DNA of 64,000 nt, from positions 186,001-250,000 of the forward strand of contig CAVQON010000015.1 of the NCBI GenBank assembly GCA_963714455.1, in the 5' to 3' direction. Under the pieces are notes generated by a model. That model was not told the DNA's origin. It saw only the letters and a list, made by a program, of their open reading frames with translations, and searched no databases. Made by a program: the position numbers and the translations under genes. Shown in pieces: positions 18,605 through 27,710 of the stretch; within the stretch, counting starts at the first letter, position 1, and each line of letters begins with the position of its first letter. The DNA comes from CAVQGZ01 sp963714455. Its GTDB lineage: Bacteria; Actinomycetota; Actinomycetes; Jiangellales; Jiangellaceae.

Positions 18605-19078
18605 GTGAGCGAGCGACGGCGTGCCAGCAGCATCCTGCTCGACGACACGGCGAAGGCGATCATCGCCGAGCTTCAGCAGGACGGTCGGCGCTCGTACGCC
18701 GCGATCGGCAAGGCGGTGGGCCTGTCCGAGGCGGCAGTGCGCGCCCGGGTCGGCCGCCTCACCGAGGCGGGCGTCATGGATGTCGTCGCCGTCACCGACC
18801 CGCTGGAGCTGGGGTTCGCCCGGCAGGCCATGGTCGGCGTGCGGGTGAGTGGCGACGCGGAGCCGGTGGCCGAGCGTCTCGCCGAGATGACGGAGGTCTC
18901 CTACGTCGTGGTCACCGCGGGCTCGTTCGACCTGCTCGTCGAAGTCGTCTGCCGCAGCGACGACCACCTGCTCGAGGTCGTCCACCGCCAGATTCGCAGT
19001 GTCCCGTCGGTCGTGGCCACCGAGACGTTCGTGTACCTGAAGCTCGCGAAGCAGACCTACTCATGGGGAGTGTCATGA
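18605..19078 (+). CDS. Lrp/AsnC family transcriptional regulator
   Basis: 157 aa. N-terminal winged helix: LDDTAKAIIAELQQDGRRSY, then AAIGKAVGLSEAAVRARVGR (recognition helix about residues 37-46). C-terminal RAM/effector domain: ARQAMVGVRVSGDAEPVAER, VVVTAGSFDLLVEVVCRSDD, VVATETFVYLKLAKQTY. GTG at 18605 is the first start that removes the unrelated leader. Divergent from potD and overlapping the next aminotransferase by 4 nt, so it probably senses a polyamine or amino acid and controls both units. Confidence 0.9.
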   Translation: MSERRRASSILLDDTAKAIIAELQQDGRRSYAAIGKAVGLSEAAVRARVGRLTEAGVMDVVAVTDPLELGFARQAMVGVRVSGDAEPVAERLAEMTEVSYVVVTAGSFDLLVEVVCRSDDHLLEVVHRQIRSVPSVVATETFVYLKLAKQTYSWGVS

Positions 19079-20472
19079 CCGTCACGCCGCAGTACGTGGA
19101 CGAGCCGGGCGAGGACGCCCTGGCTCGGTCTGCGCAGAACAACCTGTGGATGCACTTCACCCGGCACTCAACCTACGAGACCGGTGGCCACGTGCCGGTG
19201 ATCGTCAAGGGCGAGGGCGCGTATGTCTGGGACGACCAGGGCAACCGCTACCTGGACGGTCTGGCGGGCCTGTTCGTCGTGCAGGCGGGGCACGGTCGCG
19301 TCGAGCTCGCCGACGCTGCCGCCGCGCAGGCGCGCGAGCTGGCGTTCTTCCCCATCTGGTCCTACGCCCACCCGCGCGCCATCGAGCTGGCCGAGCGGCT
19401 GGCGTCGTTGGCCCCGGGCGACCTCAACCGGGTGTTCTTCACCAGCGGTGGCGGTGAGGCCGTCGAGACGGCGTGGAAGCTGGCCAAGCAGTACTTCAAG
19501 ATCACCGGCGAGCCCACCCGGTACAAGGTGATCAGCCGGGCCATCGCCTACCACGGCACCCCGCAGGGGGCGCTGTCCATCACCGGCATCCCGTTCGCCA
19601 AGCAGTACTTCGAGCCGCTGGTGCCCGGCACCCACAAGGTGCCCAACACCAACTTCTACCGGGCACCCGAGCACGGTGACGACCTGCATGCGTTCGGTCA
19701 GTGGGCGGCGAACCGGATCGAGGAGGCGATCCTGTTCGAGGGGCCAGAGACCGTCGCGGCGGTCTTCGTCGAGCCCGTCCAGAACTCCGGCGGGTGCTTC
19801 CCACCCCCACCCGGGTACCTGGAGCGCGTCCGCGAGATCTGCGACACCTACGGCGTGCTGATGGTCGCCGATGAGACGATCACCGCCTTCGGCCGGATCG
19901 GCGACTACTTCGCGATGAGCCGGTACGGGGTCACGCCCGACATCATCACCACGGCCAAGGGCATGACGTCGGGCTACGTGCCGATGGGCGCGATGATCGC
20001 CAGCGACCGGCTGTTCGAGCCGTTCCGGCACGGCACGCAGATGTTCGCCCACGGCTACACGTGGGGCGGGCACCCGGTGGGTGCAGCCGTGGCGCTGGCC
20101 AACCTCGACCTGTTCGAGCGCGAGGGGATCATCGAGAACGTCCGTGCGAACGAAGACGCGTTCCGCGCGACGCTGGAGAAGCTCTACGACCTGCCGATCG
20201 TCGGCGACGTGCGCGGCGCCGGCTACTTCTACGGCATCGAGATGGTCAAGAACAAGCAGACCCGCGAGACGTTCGACGAGGACGAGTCCGAACGGCTGCT
20301 GCGCGGGTTCTTGTCCAAGGCGCTGTTCGACAACGGGCTCTACTGCCGGGCCGACGACCGCGGCGACCCGGTGATCCAGCTCGCCCCGCCGCTGATCTGC
20401 GGCCAGCGGGAGTTCGACGAGATCGAGCAGATCCTGCGCCGCGTGCTCACCCAGGCGTGGGACCTGCTCTGA
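19075..20472 (+). CDS. Class-III aminotransferase, probable putrescine/diamine transaminase
   Basis: 465-aa PLP enzyme of the omega-aminotransferase group (SpuC-like). Landmarks: NNLWMHFTRHSTY near the N-terminus, FFTSGGGEAVETAWKLAKQY, AYHGTPQGALSITG, EPVQNSGGCFPPP, VADETITAFGRIGDYFAMS, Schiff-base Lys in TTAKGMTSGYVPMGA, TWGGHPVGAAVAL. It differs from GabT at 4969 in these motifs and matches putrescine-pyruvate type enzymes. GGGAG five nt upstream supports ATG at 19075, which overlaps the regulator's stop (ATGA). Its product, 4-aminobutanal, would feed PatD. Substrate is inferred from context. Confidence 0.82.
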   Translation: MTVTPQYVDEPGEDALARSAQNNLWMHFTRHSTYETGGHVPVIVKGEGAYVWDDQGNRYLDGLAGLFVVQAGHGRVELADAAAAQARELAFFPIWSYAHPRAIELAERLASLAPGDLNRVFFTSGGGEAVETAWKLAKQYFKITGEPTRYKVISRAIAYHGTPQGALSITGIPFAKQYFEPLVPGTHKVPNTNFYRAPEHGDDLHAFGQWAANRIEEAILFEGPETVAAVFVEPVQNSGGCFPPPPGYLERVREICDTYGVLMVADETITAFGRIGDYFAMSRYGVTPDIITTAKGMTSGYVPMGAMIASDRLFEPFRHGTQMFAHGYTWGGHPVGAAVALANLDLFEREGIIENVRANEDAFRATLEKLYDLPIVGDVRGAGYFYGIEMVKNKQTRETFDEDESERLLRGFLSKALFDNGLYCRADDRGDPVIQLAPPLICGQREFDEIEQILRRVLTQAWDLL

Positions 20473-21119
20473 GCTCGCGCACGACCGTCCGCCGCCTTGC
20501 GCACCACCAGGTGCTCGACCGGGACGCGCTCGACGCGGTGCTCGACGCGGGCCGGGTGGCTCATGTCGCCGTGGTCGACGACGCCCGCCCGCTGGTGGTG
20601 CCGCTGGCCTACGCCCGTGACGGCGACGCGCTGCTCGTGCACGGCTCGACGGGGTCGCGGGCGTTCCGGCTGCTGGCCGACGGTGCCGACACGTGCGTGA
20701 CGGTGACGTTGCTCGACGGGTACGTGCTGGCGCGCGCGGCGTTCGAGGTGTCGATGCGCTACCGCAGCGCCATGGTGCTGGGCCGCTTCACCCCGCTCAC
20801 CGAGGCCGATGCCAAGCTCGCCGCCCTGGTGCGCATCAGCGAGGCCTCGGTTCCGGGTCGCTGGGCCGACCTGCGCCCACCCACCCGCAAGGAGCTGGCC
20901 GCCACGTCCGTGCTGCGCATGCCGCTCACGGAGTGGTCGGTGAAGGTGAACGACGGCTGGCCCACCGACGAGGGCGACGACCTGCTCCGCCCGGTGTGGG
21001 CAGGGGTCGTCCCCGTGACGGCCACCCTGGGGCCTGCCCTCGACGCCCCGGACCTTCTCGACGGCGTCGACGCCCCGCACTACCTGGACGACATCCCAGT
21101 GCCAGGGGCGCAGGTGTAG
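20469..21119 (+). CDS. Pyridoxamine 5'-phosphate oxidase-family (flavin split-barrel) protein, apparent CTG start
   Basis: About 216 aa. The sequence VLDAGRVAHVAVVDDARPLVVPLAYA begins a split-barrel fold, followed by LLVHGSTGSRAFRLLADGAD and a C-terminal part with RKELAATSVLRMPLTEWSVK. Such proteins bind flavin, F420 or heme; none can be assigned. No ATG, GTG or TTG lies at the expected N-terminus. CTG at 20469 forms a CTGA overlap with the preceding stop, mimicking the ATGA/GTGA couplings elsewhere here, and yields the family-like LSSRTTVRRL start. The alternative is GTG at 20511, which removes 14 conserved-looking residues. Second gene of the aminotransferase operon, 3 nt before the FAD oxidoreductase. 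Confidence 0.75.
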   Translation: MSSRTTVRRLAHHQVLDRDALDAVLDAGRVAHVAVVDDARPLVVPLAYARDGDALLVHGSTGSRAFRLLADGADTCVTVTLLDGYVLARAAFEVSMRYRSAMVLGRFTPLTEADAKLAALVRISEASVPGRWADLRPPTRKELAATSVLRMPLTEWSVKVNDGWPTDEGDDLLRPVWAGVVPVTATLGPALDAPDLLDGVDAPHYLDDIPVPGAQV

Positions 21120-21122
21120 GAC

Positions 21123-22505
21123 GTGCGCGCCTACCGAGACCTCTCGCTGTGGCACGACACGCTGCCGGCGCACGAGCAGGGTTTGCACCGACCGCCGCTC
21201 CCCGGCTCGACCCAGGCCGACGTCGCCATCGTCGGCGCCGGTTTCACCGGGCTGTGGACCGCCTACTACCTGCTGCGGGCCGACCCGTCCCTGCGCGTGG
21301 TGGTGCTCGAGCGCGAGGTGGCCGGGTTCGGGGCGTCCGGTCGCAACGGCGGGTGGTGCTCCGCGCTCTTCCCGACGTCGTGGGAGGCGCTGGCCGCGGC
21401 GTCGTCGCGCAGCGAGGCCGTCCGGATGCAGCGCACGATGAACGCCACCGTCGATCATGTGGGTGAGATGCTTTCCGACGAAGGGATCGACGCGCACTGG
21501 TCGAAGGGCGGTACGATCGAGCTGGCCCGCTCGCCACAGCAGTGGGCGCGCGCGCGTGCCGAGGTCGACCATGCGCGGTCGTGGGGGTTCGGGCCCGACG
21601 ACGTCGACCTGCTCGGCGCGAGCGAGGCACGCTCCGTGCTCGACGCCACCGATGTCCACGGCGCCGTGCGGCTGACGCACTGCGCGGCGGTCCACCCAGG
21701 ACGCCTCGTCCGCGGGCTGGCCCGGGCCGTCGAGCGGCGCGGCGGGGTCATCCACGAGCACACCCCGGTGACCACCGTTCAGCCGGGGCGGGCGACTACC
21801 CCGATGGGCGCCGTCCACGCCGACGTGGTCGTGCGGGCGACCGAGGGCTACTCCCCCGGCCTGCCCACCGCGCGGCGGGCCGTGGTGCCCGTCTACTCCG
21901 CCATGATCGCCACCGAGCCGCTCAGCGCGGACTTCTGGCGCCAGGCGGGGCTCGCCTCCCGCACGACGTTCACCGACCTGCGGCACATGGTCGTCTACGG
22001 CCAGCGCACGGCCGATGACCGCATCGCCTTCGGCGGACGGGGCGCGCCGTACCGGTACGGCTCGGTGGTGTCGGCCGACCAGGACGAGGTGCCGAAGGTC
22101 TGGGACTGGCTCGCCACCACGTTGCGCGACATGCTCCCTCCGCTCGGCGACGCCGCGATCACCCACCGATGGGCCGGTCCCCTCGGCATCGCCCGCGACT
22201 GGTGGGCATCGGTGGGGCTCGACCGCGGCACCGGACTCGGCTGGGCCGGCGGCTACGTCGGCGACGGGGTCGGCACGTCGAACCTCGCCGGGCGCACGTT
22301 GGCCGACCTGATCGTCGGCAGCGACACGGATCTGGTGTCGCTGCCCTGGGTGGGTCACGCCTCGCCGCGCTGGGAGCCCGAGCCGCTGCGCTGGCTCGGC
22401 GTGAACGCGGGGCTGCGGGCCATGGGGTGGGCCGACCCGGAGGAGGCCCGCACCGGGCGGGAGTCAAGGATCGCCCGCGCGTTCGGGCACCTCATGCACG
22501 GATGA
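21123..22505 (+). CDS. FAD-dependent oxidoreductase, PuuB/DadA-like (second copy)
   Basis: 460-aa flavoprotein with VAIVGAGFTGLWTAYYLLRA (FAD ADP-binding loop, about residues 37-56) and VAGFGASGRNGGWCSALFP, the same signature as the enzyme at 11352-12752. The C-terminus has THRWAGPLGIARDWWASVGL and GYVGDGVGTSNLAGRTLADL. It differs enough from the other copy to suggest a different amine substrate. GTG at 21123 follows the split-barrel gene by 3 nt and its stop overlaps the GNAT start. Likely oxidises a secondary amine or amino acid. Confidence 0.82.
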   Translation: MRAYRDLSLWHDTLPAHEQGLHRPPLPGSTQADVAIVGAGFTGLWTAYYLLRADPSLRVVVLEREVAGFGASGRNGGWCSALFPTSWEALAAASSRSEAVRMQRTMNATVDHVGEMLSDEGIDAHWSKGGTIELARSPQQWARARAEVDHARSWGFGPDDVDLLGASEARSVLDATDVHGAVRLTHCAAVHPGRLVRGLARAVERRGGVIHEHTPVTTVQPGRATTPMGAVHADVVVRATEGYSPGLPTARRAVVPVYSAMIATEPLSADFWRQAGLASRTTFTDLRHMVVYGQRTADDRIAFGGRGAPYRYGSVVSADQDEVPKVWDWLATTLRDMLPPLGDAAITHRWAGPLGIARDWWASVGLDRGTGLGWAGGYVGDGVGTSNLAGRTLADLIVGSDTDLVSLPWVGHASPRWEPEPLRWLGVNAGLRAMGWADPEEARTGRESRIARAFGHLMHG

Positions 22506-23095
22506 GCGACGTCCTGGTGCGCCCGGGGCTCGCGAGCGACGCCGACGCGGTGGCCGCGGTCTGTCGGGCGACCGCTGACGGGGGCGACCCGCAGCCAGCC
22601 GACGTCGCCGACCCATCCCTTGTCGAGCTCGTGTACGCCCGTCCGTACCTGGCACTGGAGCCGGCCACCGCTCGCGTCCTGCTCGACGGCGAGCGCATCA
22701 CCGGGTACGTCGTCGGCGCGCTGGACTCGCGAGCCTTCTACCGGCGATGGGCGACGACGTGGACGCCGGCCCACCTGCCGCGACCCGACGGTGCCGACCC
22801 GGGGTTGGTTCGGCTGCTGCGCGAGCCGCACGTCGCACTGCCACCCGGGGTGGACGACTACCCGTCCCACCTGCACATCAACCTGCTGCCGAGCGCACGT
22901 GGCGGCGGGCGCGGCCTGGCCTTGCTCGAGTCGTTCGCCACTGGCCTGCGCGCTGCGCGGTCCCCCGGCATCCACCTGCGGGTGGACGCCGCGAACGTCG
23001 CCGCCGTCGGGTTCTACCAGCGGGCCGGCTTCAGGCTGCTCACCGACGGGGCGACGCGCACGATGGTGCGCCGCCTCAGCCGCCCTCGTGGGTGA
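22502..23095 (+). CDS. GNAT family N-acetyltransferase
   Basis: 197 aa, cytosolic. N-terminal VLVRPGLASDADAVAAVCRAT is the beta1-alpha1 start of GNAT folds. HLHINLLPSARGGGRGLALLESF holds the acetyl-CoA pyrophosphate loop (R-GGGRG) and VDAANVAAVGFYQRAGFRLL is the C-terminal N--A--FY---GF motif. ATG at 22502 overlaps the oxidoreductase stop (ATGA). As last gene of the aminotransferase operon it may acetylate an amine intermediate. Its 3' end overlaps the convergent prpE by 20 nt. Confidence 0.82.
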   Translation: MSDVLVRPGLASDADAVAAVCRATADGGDPQPADVADPSLVELVYARPYLALEPATARVLLDGERITGYVVGALDSRAFYRRWATTWTPAHLPRPDGADPGLVRLLREPHVALPPGVDDYPSHLHINLLPSARGGGRGLALLESFATGLRAARSPGIHLRVDAANVAAVGFYQRAGFRLLTDGATRTMVRRLSRPRG

Positions 23096-24962
23096 GGACG
23101 GGACGTAGGGCGTCGAGGACGGAGGCGTCCTCGATGGTGCTGGGGATCATCGGGGTCTTGCCGTCGGCCATCTCGCGCATCGTCTTGCGCAGGATCTTGC
23201 CGGAGCGGGTCTTGGGCAGGGCCGCGACCACGTCGATCTCACGCAGCGCGGCGACCGCCCCGATCTCGGCGCGCACCATGGCGACCAGCTCGGCCTCCAG
23301 CGCGTCGGGGTCGACGTCGACACCGGCCTTGAGCACGACGAACCCGCGCGGCACCTGGCCCTTGAGCACGTCGTGCACACCGAGCACTGCACACTCGGCG
23401 ACCGCGGGGTGGCTGGCCAGCACGGCCTCCATCGAGCCCGTCGACAGCCGGTGGCCGGCGACGTTGATGACGTCGTCGGTGCGGCCCATCACGTACACGT
23501 ACCCGTCGGCGTCCTTGAACCCGCCGTCGCCGGACAGGTACCAGCCGTCGAAGGCCGAGAGGTAGGAGCGCACGTACCGGTCGTCGTCGTTCCAGAGCGT
23601 GGGCAGCGTGCCGGGCGGCATGGGCAGCCGGATGCAGATCGCACCCTCCACGTCGGGGCCGAGCTCACGGCCCCGCTCGTCCAGCACCTGCACGTCGTAG
23701 CCGTGCACCGGCACGCTCGGCGAGCCTGGCTTGATCGGCATGGGCTCCAGCCCCCGCAGGTTCGACGCGATCGGCCAGCCCGTCTCGGTCTGCCACCAGT
23801 TGTCGGTGACCGGAACGCCGATCGTCGACGTGGCCCACTCGTAGGTGTCGGGGTCGAGACGCTCCCCGGCCATGAACAGATTCTTCAGGCACGAGGTGTC
23901 GTAGCGGGCGAGGTGCTCACCGTTCGGGTCGTCCTTCTTGATCGCCCGGAACGCCGTCGGCGCGGCGAACAGCGCCTTGACGCCGTAGTCGGACACGACC
24001 CGCCAGAACGCACCCGCGTCGGGGGTGCCGACCGGCTTGCCCTCGTACATCACCGAGGTGGCCCCGACCAGCAGCGGCGCGTACACGATGTAGGAGTGAC
24101 CGACGACCCAGCCGACGTCGGAGGCGGCCCACCACACGTCGCCGGGACCGATGTCGTAGACGTTCGGCATCGACCAGGCCAGCGCGACCGCGTGCCCGCC
24201 GTTGTCGCGCACGATGCCCTTCGGACGACCGGTGGTGCCGGAGGTGTAGAGGATGTACAGGGGGTCGGTGGCCTCGACCACGACAGGCTCGGCGGGCTCG
24301 GCGCCGTCCATCACCTGCTCCCACGTCAGGTCGCGTCCTGCCGTCATCTCGGCCTGCACCTGCGGGCGCTGCAGGATGACGCAGTGCGCGACGTCGTGCT
24401 CGGCCAGCTCGAGCGCCTTGTCGAGCAGCGGTTTGTAGGGGATCGTGCGTGTCGGCTCGATACCGCACGAGGCCGTCACGACAACCGTCGGCGTCGCGTC
24501 GTCGATGCGCACCGCCAGCTCTTGCGGGGCGAACCCGCCGAACACCACCGAGTGCACGGCACCGAGGCGCGCACACGCCAGCATCGCGATCGCTGCCTCG
24601 GGCACCATCGGCATGTAGATCACTACCCGGTCGCCCTTGCCCACTCCCAGCGACCTCAGCCCGCCGGCGAAACGAGCGACCTCGTCGGTCAGCTCGGCGT
24701 AGGTGTACGTGCGCGAGGCGTCGGTCAGCGCGGAGTCGAAGATGAGCGCCAGTCGGTCACCGTTGCCGGCGGCGACGTGCCGGTCGAGCGCGTTGGCAGC
24801 CGTGTTGAGCCGCCCACCGGCGAACCACCGGTAGAAGGGCGGGTTGCTGTCGTCGAGCACCGTCGACGGGGGTGTCTCCCAGTCGATGGCGGCCGCGGCT
24901 TCGCCCCAGAAGCCCGCGGGGTCGGACAGGCTCTGCTCATACGTCTGCTGGTAGGCACCCAT
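23076..24962 (-). CDS. prpE: Propionyl-CoA/acetyl-CoA synthetase (PrpE-like)
   Basis: AMP-forming acyl-CoA synthetase of 628 aa that activates a short carboxylic acid, most likely propionate. Motifs: YTSGTTGRPKGIVRDNGGH (P-loop), WWAASDVGWVVGHSYIVYAP, TDNWWQTETGWPI, YLSGDGGFKDADGYVYVMGR, and the adenylation Lys in PKTRSGKILRKTMREMADG. The RDNGGH and VGHSYIVY variants fit PrpE rather than Acs. ATG at 24962 gives the family N-terminus MGAYQQTYEQSLSDP; the same frame is open far upstream only because of high GC. A 122-nt gap to rlmN must hold its promoter; I see no clear boxes. Confidence 0.9.
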   Translation of the reverse strand: MGAYQQTYEQSLSDPAGFWGEAAAAIDWETPPSTVLDDSNPPFYRWFAGGRLNTAANALDRHVAAGNGDRLALIFDSALTDASRTYTYAELTDEVARFAGGLRSLGVGKGDRVVIYMPMVPEAAIAMLACARLGAVHSVVFGGFAPQELAVRIDDATPTVVVTASCGIEPTRTIPYKPLLDKALELAEHDVAHCVILQRPQVQAEMTAGRDLTWEQVMDGAEPAEPVVVEATDPLYILYTSGTTGRPKGIVRDNGGHAVALAWSMPNVYDIGPGDVWWAASDVGWVVGHSYIVYAPLLVGATSVMYEGKPVGTPDAGAFWRVVSDYGVKALFAAPTAFRAIKKDDPNGEHLARYDTSCLKNLFMAGERLDPDTYEWATSTIGVPVTDNWWQTETGWPIASNLRGLEPMPIKPGSPSVPVHGYDVQVLDERGRELGPDVEGAICIRLPMPPGTLPTLWNDDDRYVRSYLSAFDGWYLSGDGGFKDADGYVYVMGRTDDVINVAGHRLSTGSMEAVLASHPAVAECAVLGVHDVLKGQVPRGFVVLKAGVDVDPDALEAELVAMVRAEIGAVAALREIDVVAALPKTRSGKILRKTMREMADGKTPMIPSTIEDASVLDALRPVLTHEGG

Positions 24963-25084
24963 GGGCGGCAATCTTGGTGGCCGGGGACCGGCCTGCGCCA
25001 GGGCTTTCGACCGGGTGCTCGGGCAGGGTTCGTCGAACGGGTCGACCGATGCGACGAGCGGCCCAGCCCGCCGTCGTGGGCGGA

Positions 25085-26266
25085 CTATGCCTCGGCGGCG
25101 GCGAGCTGGCCGCACGCACCATCGATGTCGCGCCCCCGGGTGTCGCGCACCGTGGTCGGCACACCGGCGGCTCGCAACGCGTTGACGAACGCACGCTCCA
25201 CGCCGGCGCGTGACGCCGTCCACCTCGACCCAGGCGTGGGGTTGAGCGGGATGGGGTTGACGTGCACCCAGCCGCGTCCCCGCTCGTTGAGCAGTCGTCC
25301 GAGCAGCTCCGCGCGCCAGCCCTGGTCGTTGACGTCGCGGATCAGCGCGTACTCGATCGAGACGCGGCGCCCGGTCACCTCGAAGTACTCGCGTGCGGCG
25401 TCCAGCAGCTCGGCGACCTTCCACCTCGTGTTGACCGGGACGAGCTCGTCGCGGGCCTCGTCGTCCGGCGCATGCAGCGACACCGCCAGCGTCACCGGCA
25501 TACCTTCGCCGGACAGCTGCTTGATGCGTGGCACAAGTCCGACCGTCGAGACAGTGATGCGTCGTGGCGACATCCCGATGCCGGCAGGTGCCGGGTCGGT
25601 GAGGCGGTGCAGGGCCCCGACGACGGCGGCGTAGTTCGCGAGGGGCTCGCCCATGCCCATGAACACGACGTTGCTCACCCGCCCCGGGCCTTGGTCGTCC
25701 GGGACAGCGCGCGACGCCGCGACCACCTGGTCGACGATCTCCGCCGTCGACAGGTTGCGGGTGAGCCCGAGCTGCCCGGTCGCGCAGAACGGGCAGGCCA
25801 TGCCGCAGCCGGCCTGGGACGACACGCAAACAGTGACTCGCGAGGCCGGGTGCTCGTCGGTGGAGTCGCTCTCGGCACCCAGCTCGGCGCTCACCGCGCC
25901 GGGCACCTCGCTGCCGACCGAGCTGCCGTAGCGCATGAGCACGCTCTCCACCCGCGAGCCGTCCACCAGCTGCCACAGGCTCTTCACCGTCGCACCGCCG
26001 TCGGCGACCATCTCGCGCACGGGCTGCAGCAGCGGCGGGAACAGCGCCTCCCGCACCGGGTCGCGTGATGCGGCGGGCAGGTCGGTCATGGTCGCGACGT
26101 CGGCGTTGTAGCGGGCGAAGTACTGCCGCGAGAGCTGGTCGGCGCGAAAGGCAGGCAGCCCGAGCGCCACCACGGCCTCGCGGCGCTGCTCGGGCGTGAG
26201 GTCAGCCAGGTGCTGCGGTGGCTTGCCGCGACGGGCGGGGACGGGGTCCAGCGAGAACGCAGTCAT
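25085..26266 (-). CDS. rlmN: 23S rRNA/tRNA adenine C2-methyltransferase
   Basis: Radical SAM enzyme methylating A2503 of 23S rRNA and A37 of some tRNAs. The cluster-binding CxxxCxxC is visible as CGMACPFCATGQLGL, with SSQAG before it. VVFMGMGEPLANYAAV and VSLHAPDDEARDELVPVN are family motifs. The C-terminal Cys required for the methylated intermediate is in DIDGACGQL. 393 aa, slightly longer than average because of an acidic insert around ELGAESDSTDEHP. Last member of the frr-cdsA-rlmN run before the accessory block. Confidence 0.95.
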   Translation of the reverse strand: MTAFSLDPVPARRGKPPQHLADLTPEQRREAVVALGLPAFRADQLSRQYFARYNADVATMTDLPAASRDPVREALFPPLLQPVREMVADGGATVKSLWQLVDGSRVESVLMRYGSSVGSEVPGAVSAELGAESDSTDEHPASRVTVCVSSQAGCGMACPFCATGQLGLTRNLSTAEIVDQVVAASRAVPDDQGPGRVSNVVFMGMGEPLANYAAVVGALHRLTDPAPAGIGMSPRRITVSTVGLVPRIKQLSGEGMPVTLAVSLHAPDDEARDELVPVNTRWKVAELLDAAREYFEVTGRRVSIEYALIRDVNDQGWRAELLGRLLNERGRGWVHVNPIPLNPTPGSRWTASRAGVERAFVNALRAAGVPTTVRDTRGRDIDGACGQLAAAEA

Positions 26267-26306
26267 GGTTGGCCGATCGTCCCACGCCGGTGCGACGGCG
26301 CGAGCG

Positions 26307-27149
26307 TCAGGCGACGGGCACCAGGTAGGTGAGCACCAGCCACGCGACCGGAGCAGACAGGGCGATGGAGTCGAGCCGGTCCATCACCCCGCCGTGCCCG
26401 GGCAGCAGCGACCCCATGTCTTTGACGCCGATGTCGCGCTTGAGCAGCGACTCGGCCAGGTCACCCAGCGTGGCGGCAACAGCCATCGCGATCCCGAGCA
26501 CCACACCTGCCCACCACTGCCCGTCCAGGGCGAGCACCACGACGAGGGTCCCGAACGTGACGCAGGCCAGCACCGAGCCGCTGAACCCCTCCCACGACTT
26601 CTTGGGGCTCACCGAGGGCGCCATGGGGGTCTTGCCGAACACCACACCCATCGCGTACCCGCCGACGTCGGAGGCCACGACGAGCAGCAACCACGCCAGC
26701 ACGCGGAACGGGCCGTCGTCCTCACGTACCAGCAGCGTCGCGAAGCCGCCGGCCATCAGCAGGTAGCCGACCGTGAAGGCGCCGGACGTCGCGTCGGTCA
26801 CGAAACCCTGCGGGCCGCGCACGCCGCGCCACAGCAGCACGGCCAGCACGCTGAGCGCCATGCCGATCGCCACCCCGCCCGCCCCGGCGACCCAGCCGCC
26901 GACGATGGTGCCCACCACTCCGAAGTACAGCGGGATGGTGGGCAGGTGGATGTCGGCGGTGCGCATCGCGCCGCCGAGCTCCCAGACGGCGGTGAGCATG
27001 GCGGCGGCAGCCAGCACGAGAAACCAGCGCTTGTCGAAGACCAGCGACCCGACGGCCACCGAAGCGAGGAGCAGACCGACGGCGACGGCGGCGGGAAGGT
27101 TGCGTCCGGCCTTGCTCGCCGGCGCGGGCGCCTCCGTCGGAGTGGTCAT
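26307..27149 (-). CDS. cdsA: Phosphatidate cytidylyltransferase
   Basis: Integral membrane enzyme making CDP-diacylglycerol from phosphatidate and CTP, the branch point of phospholipid synthesis. 280 aa with about eight membrane segments and the C-terminal signature SLLKRDIGVKDMGSLLPGHG followed by GVMDRLDS. SPKKSWEGFSGS is a second conserved site. Starts 3 nt after frr, so co-transcribed with it. Confidence 0.94.
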   Translation of the reverse strand: MTTPTEAPAPASKAGRNLPAAVAVGLLLASVAVGSLVFDKRWFLVLAAAAMLTAVWELGGAMRTADIHLPTIPLYFGVVGTIVGGWVAGAGGVAIGMALSVLAVLLWRGVRGPQGFVTDATSGAFTVGYLLMAGGFATLLVREDDGPFRVLAWLLLVVASDVGGYAMGVVFGKTPMAPSVSPKKSWEGFSGSVLACVTFGTLVVVLALDGQWWAGVVLGIAMAVAATLGDLAESLLKRDIGVKDMGSLLPGHGGVMDRLDSIALSAPVAWLVLTYLVPVA

Positions 27150-27152
27150 GAC

Positions 27153-27710
27153 TCAGATTTCCAGAAGCTCTGCCTCTTTGTGCTTCAGCAGGTCGTCGAT
27201 CGCCTCGACGTTCGCCTTGGTCACCTGCTCGAGGTGCTTCTCGGCCCGGTCGACGTCGTCCTTGCCTGCCTCGCCGTCGCGTGCAAGGTGGTCGAGCGTC
27301 TCCTTCGCGTGGCGGCGGACGTTGCGGATCGACACCTTGGCGTCCTCGGCCTTGGTCTTGGCCAGCTTGATGTACTCGCGCCGACGCTCCTCGGTGAGCT
27401 CAGGCAGCGACACCCGGATGACCTGTCCGTCGTCCATGGGGTTGACACCCAGGTCGGAGTCGCGGATGGCCCGCTCGATCGCCGTCATCGAGCCCTTGTC
27501 GTACGGGCTGATGCTGATCATGCGGGCGTCGACGACGTGGAACGACGCCAGCTGGTTCACCGGCGTCGGGGTGCCGTAGTAGTCGACCATGATCTTGCTG
27601 AAGAGGCCCGGGTGCGCACGTCCGGTACGGATCCCGGCGAAGTCTTCCTTCGCCACGGCAACGGTCTTCTCCATCTTCTCCTCGGCCTCGAGGAGGGTGT
27701 CGTCGATCAT
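27153..27710 (-). CDS. frr: Ribosome recycling factor
   Basis: 185-aa factor that splits post-termination ribosomes with EF-G. RTGRAHPGLFSKIMVDYYGT near residue 30 and the C-terminal helical segment RNVRRHAKETLDHLARDG are the standard Frr blocks. ATG at 27710 overlaps the pyrH stop (ATGA), implying translational coupling. Length is exactly typical. Confidence 0.97.
   Translation of the reverse strand: MIDDTLLEAEEKMEKTVAVAKEDFAGIRTGRAHPGLFSKIMVDYYGTPTPVNQLASFHVVDARMISISPYDKGSMTAIERAIRDSDLGVNPMDDGQVIRVSLPELTEERRREYIKLAKTKAEDAKVSIRNVRRHAKETLDHLARDGEAGKDDVDRAEKHLEQVTKANVEAIDDLLKHKEAELLEI

Noticed and set aside
23076..25976. A 966-codon open frame joining prpE to sequence across rlmN
   Set aside because: The part above 24962 is antisense-free noise in the rlmN region; the real gene starts with MGAYQQTYEQ.
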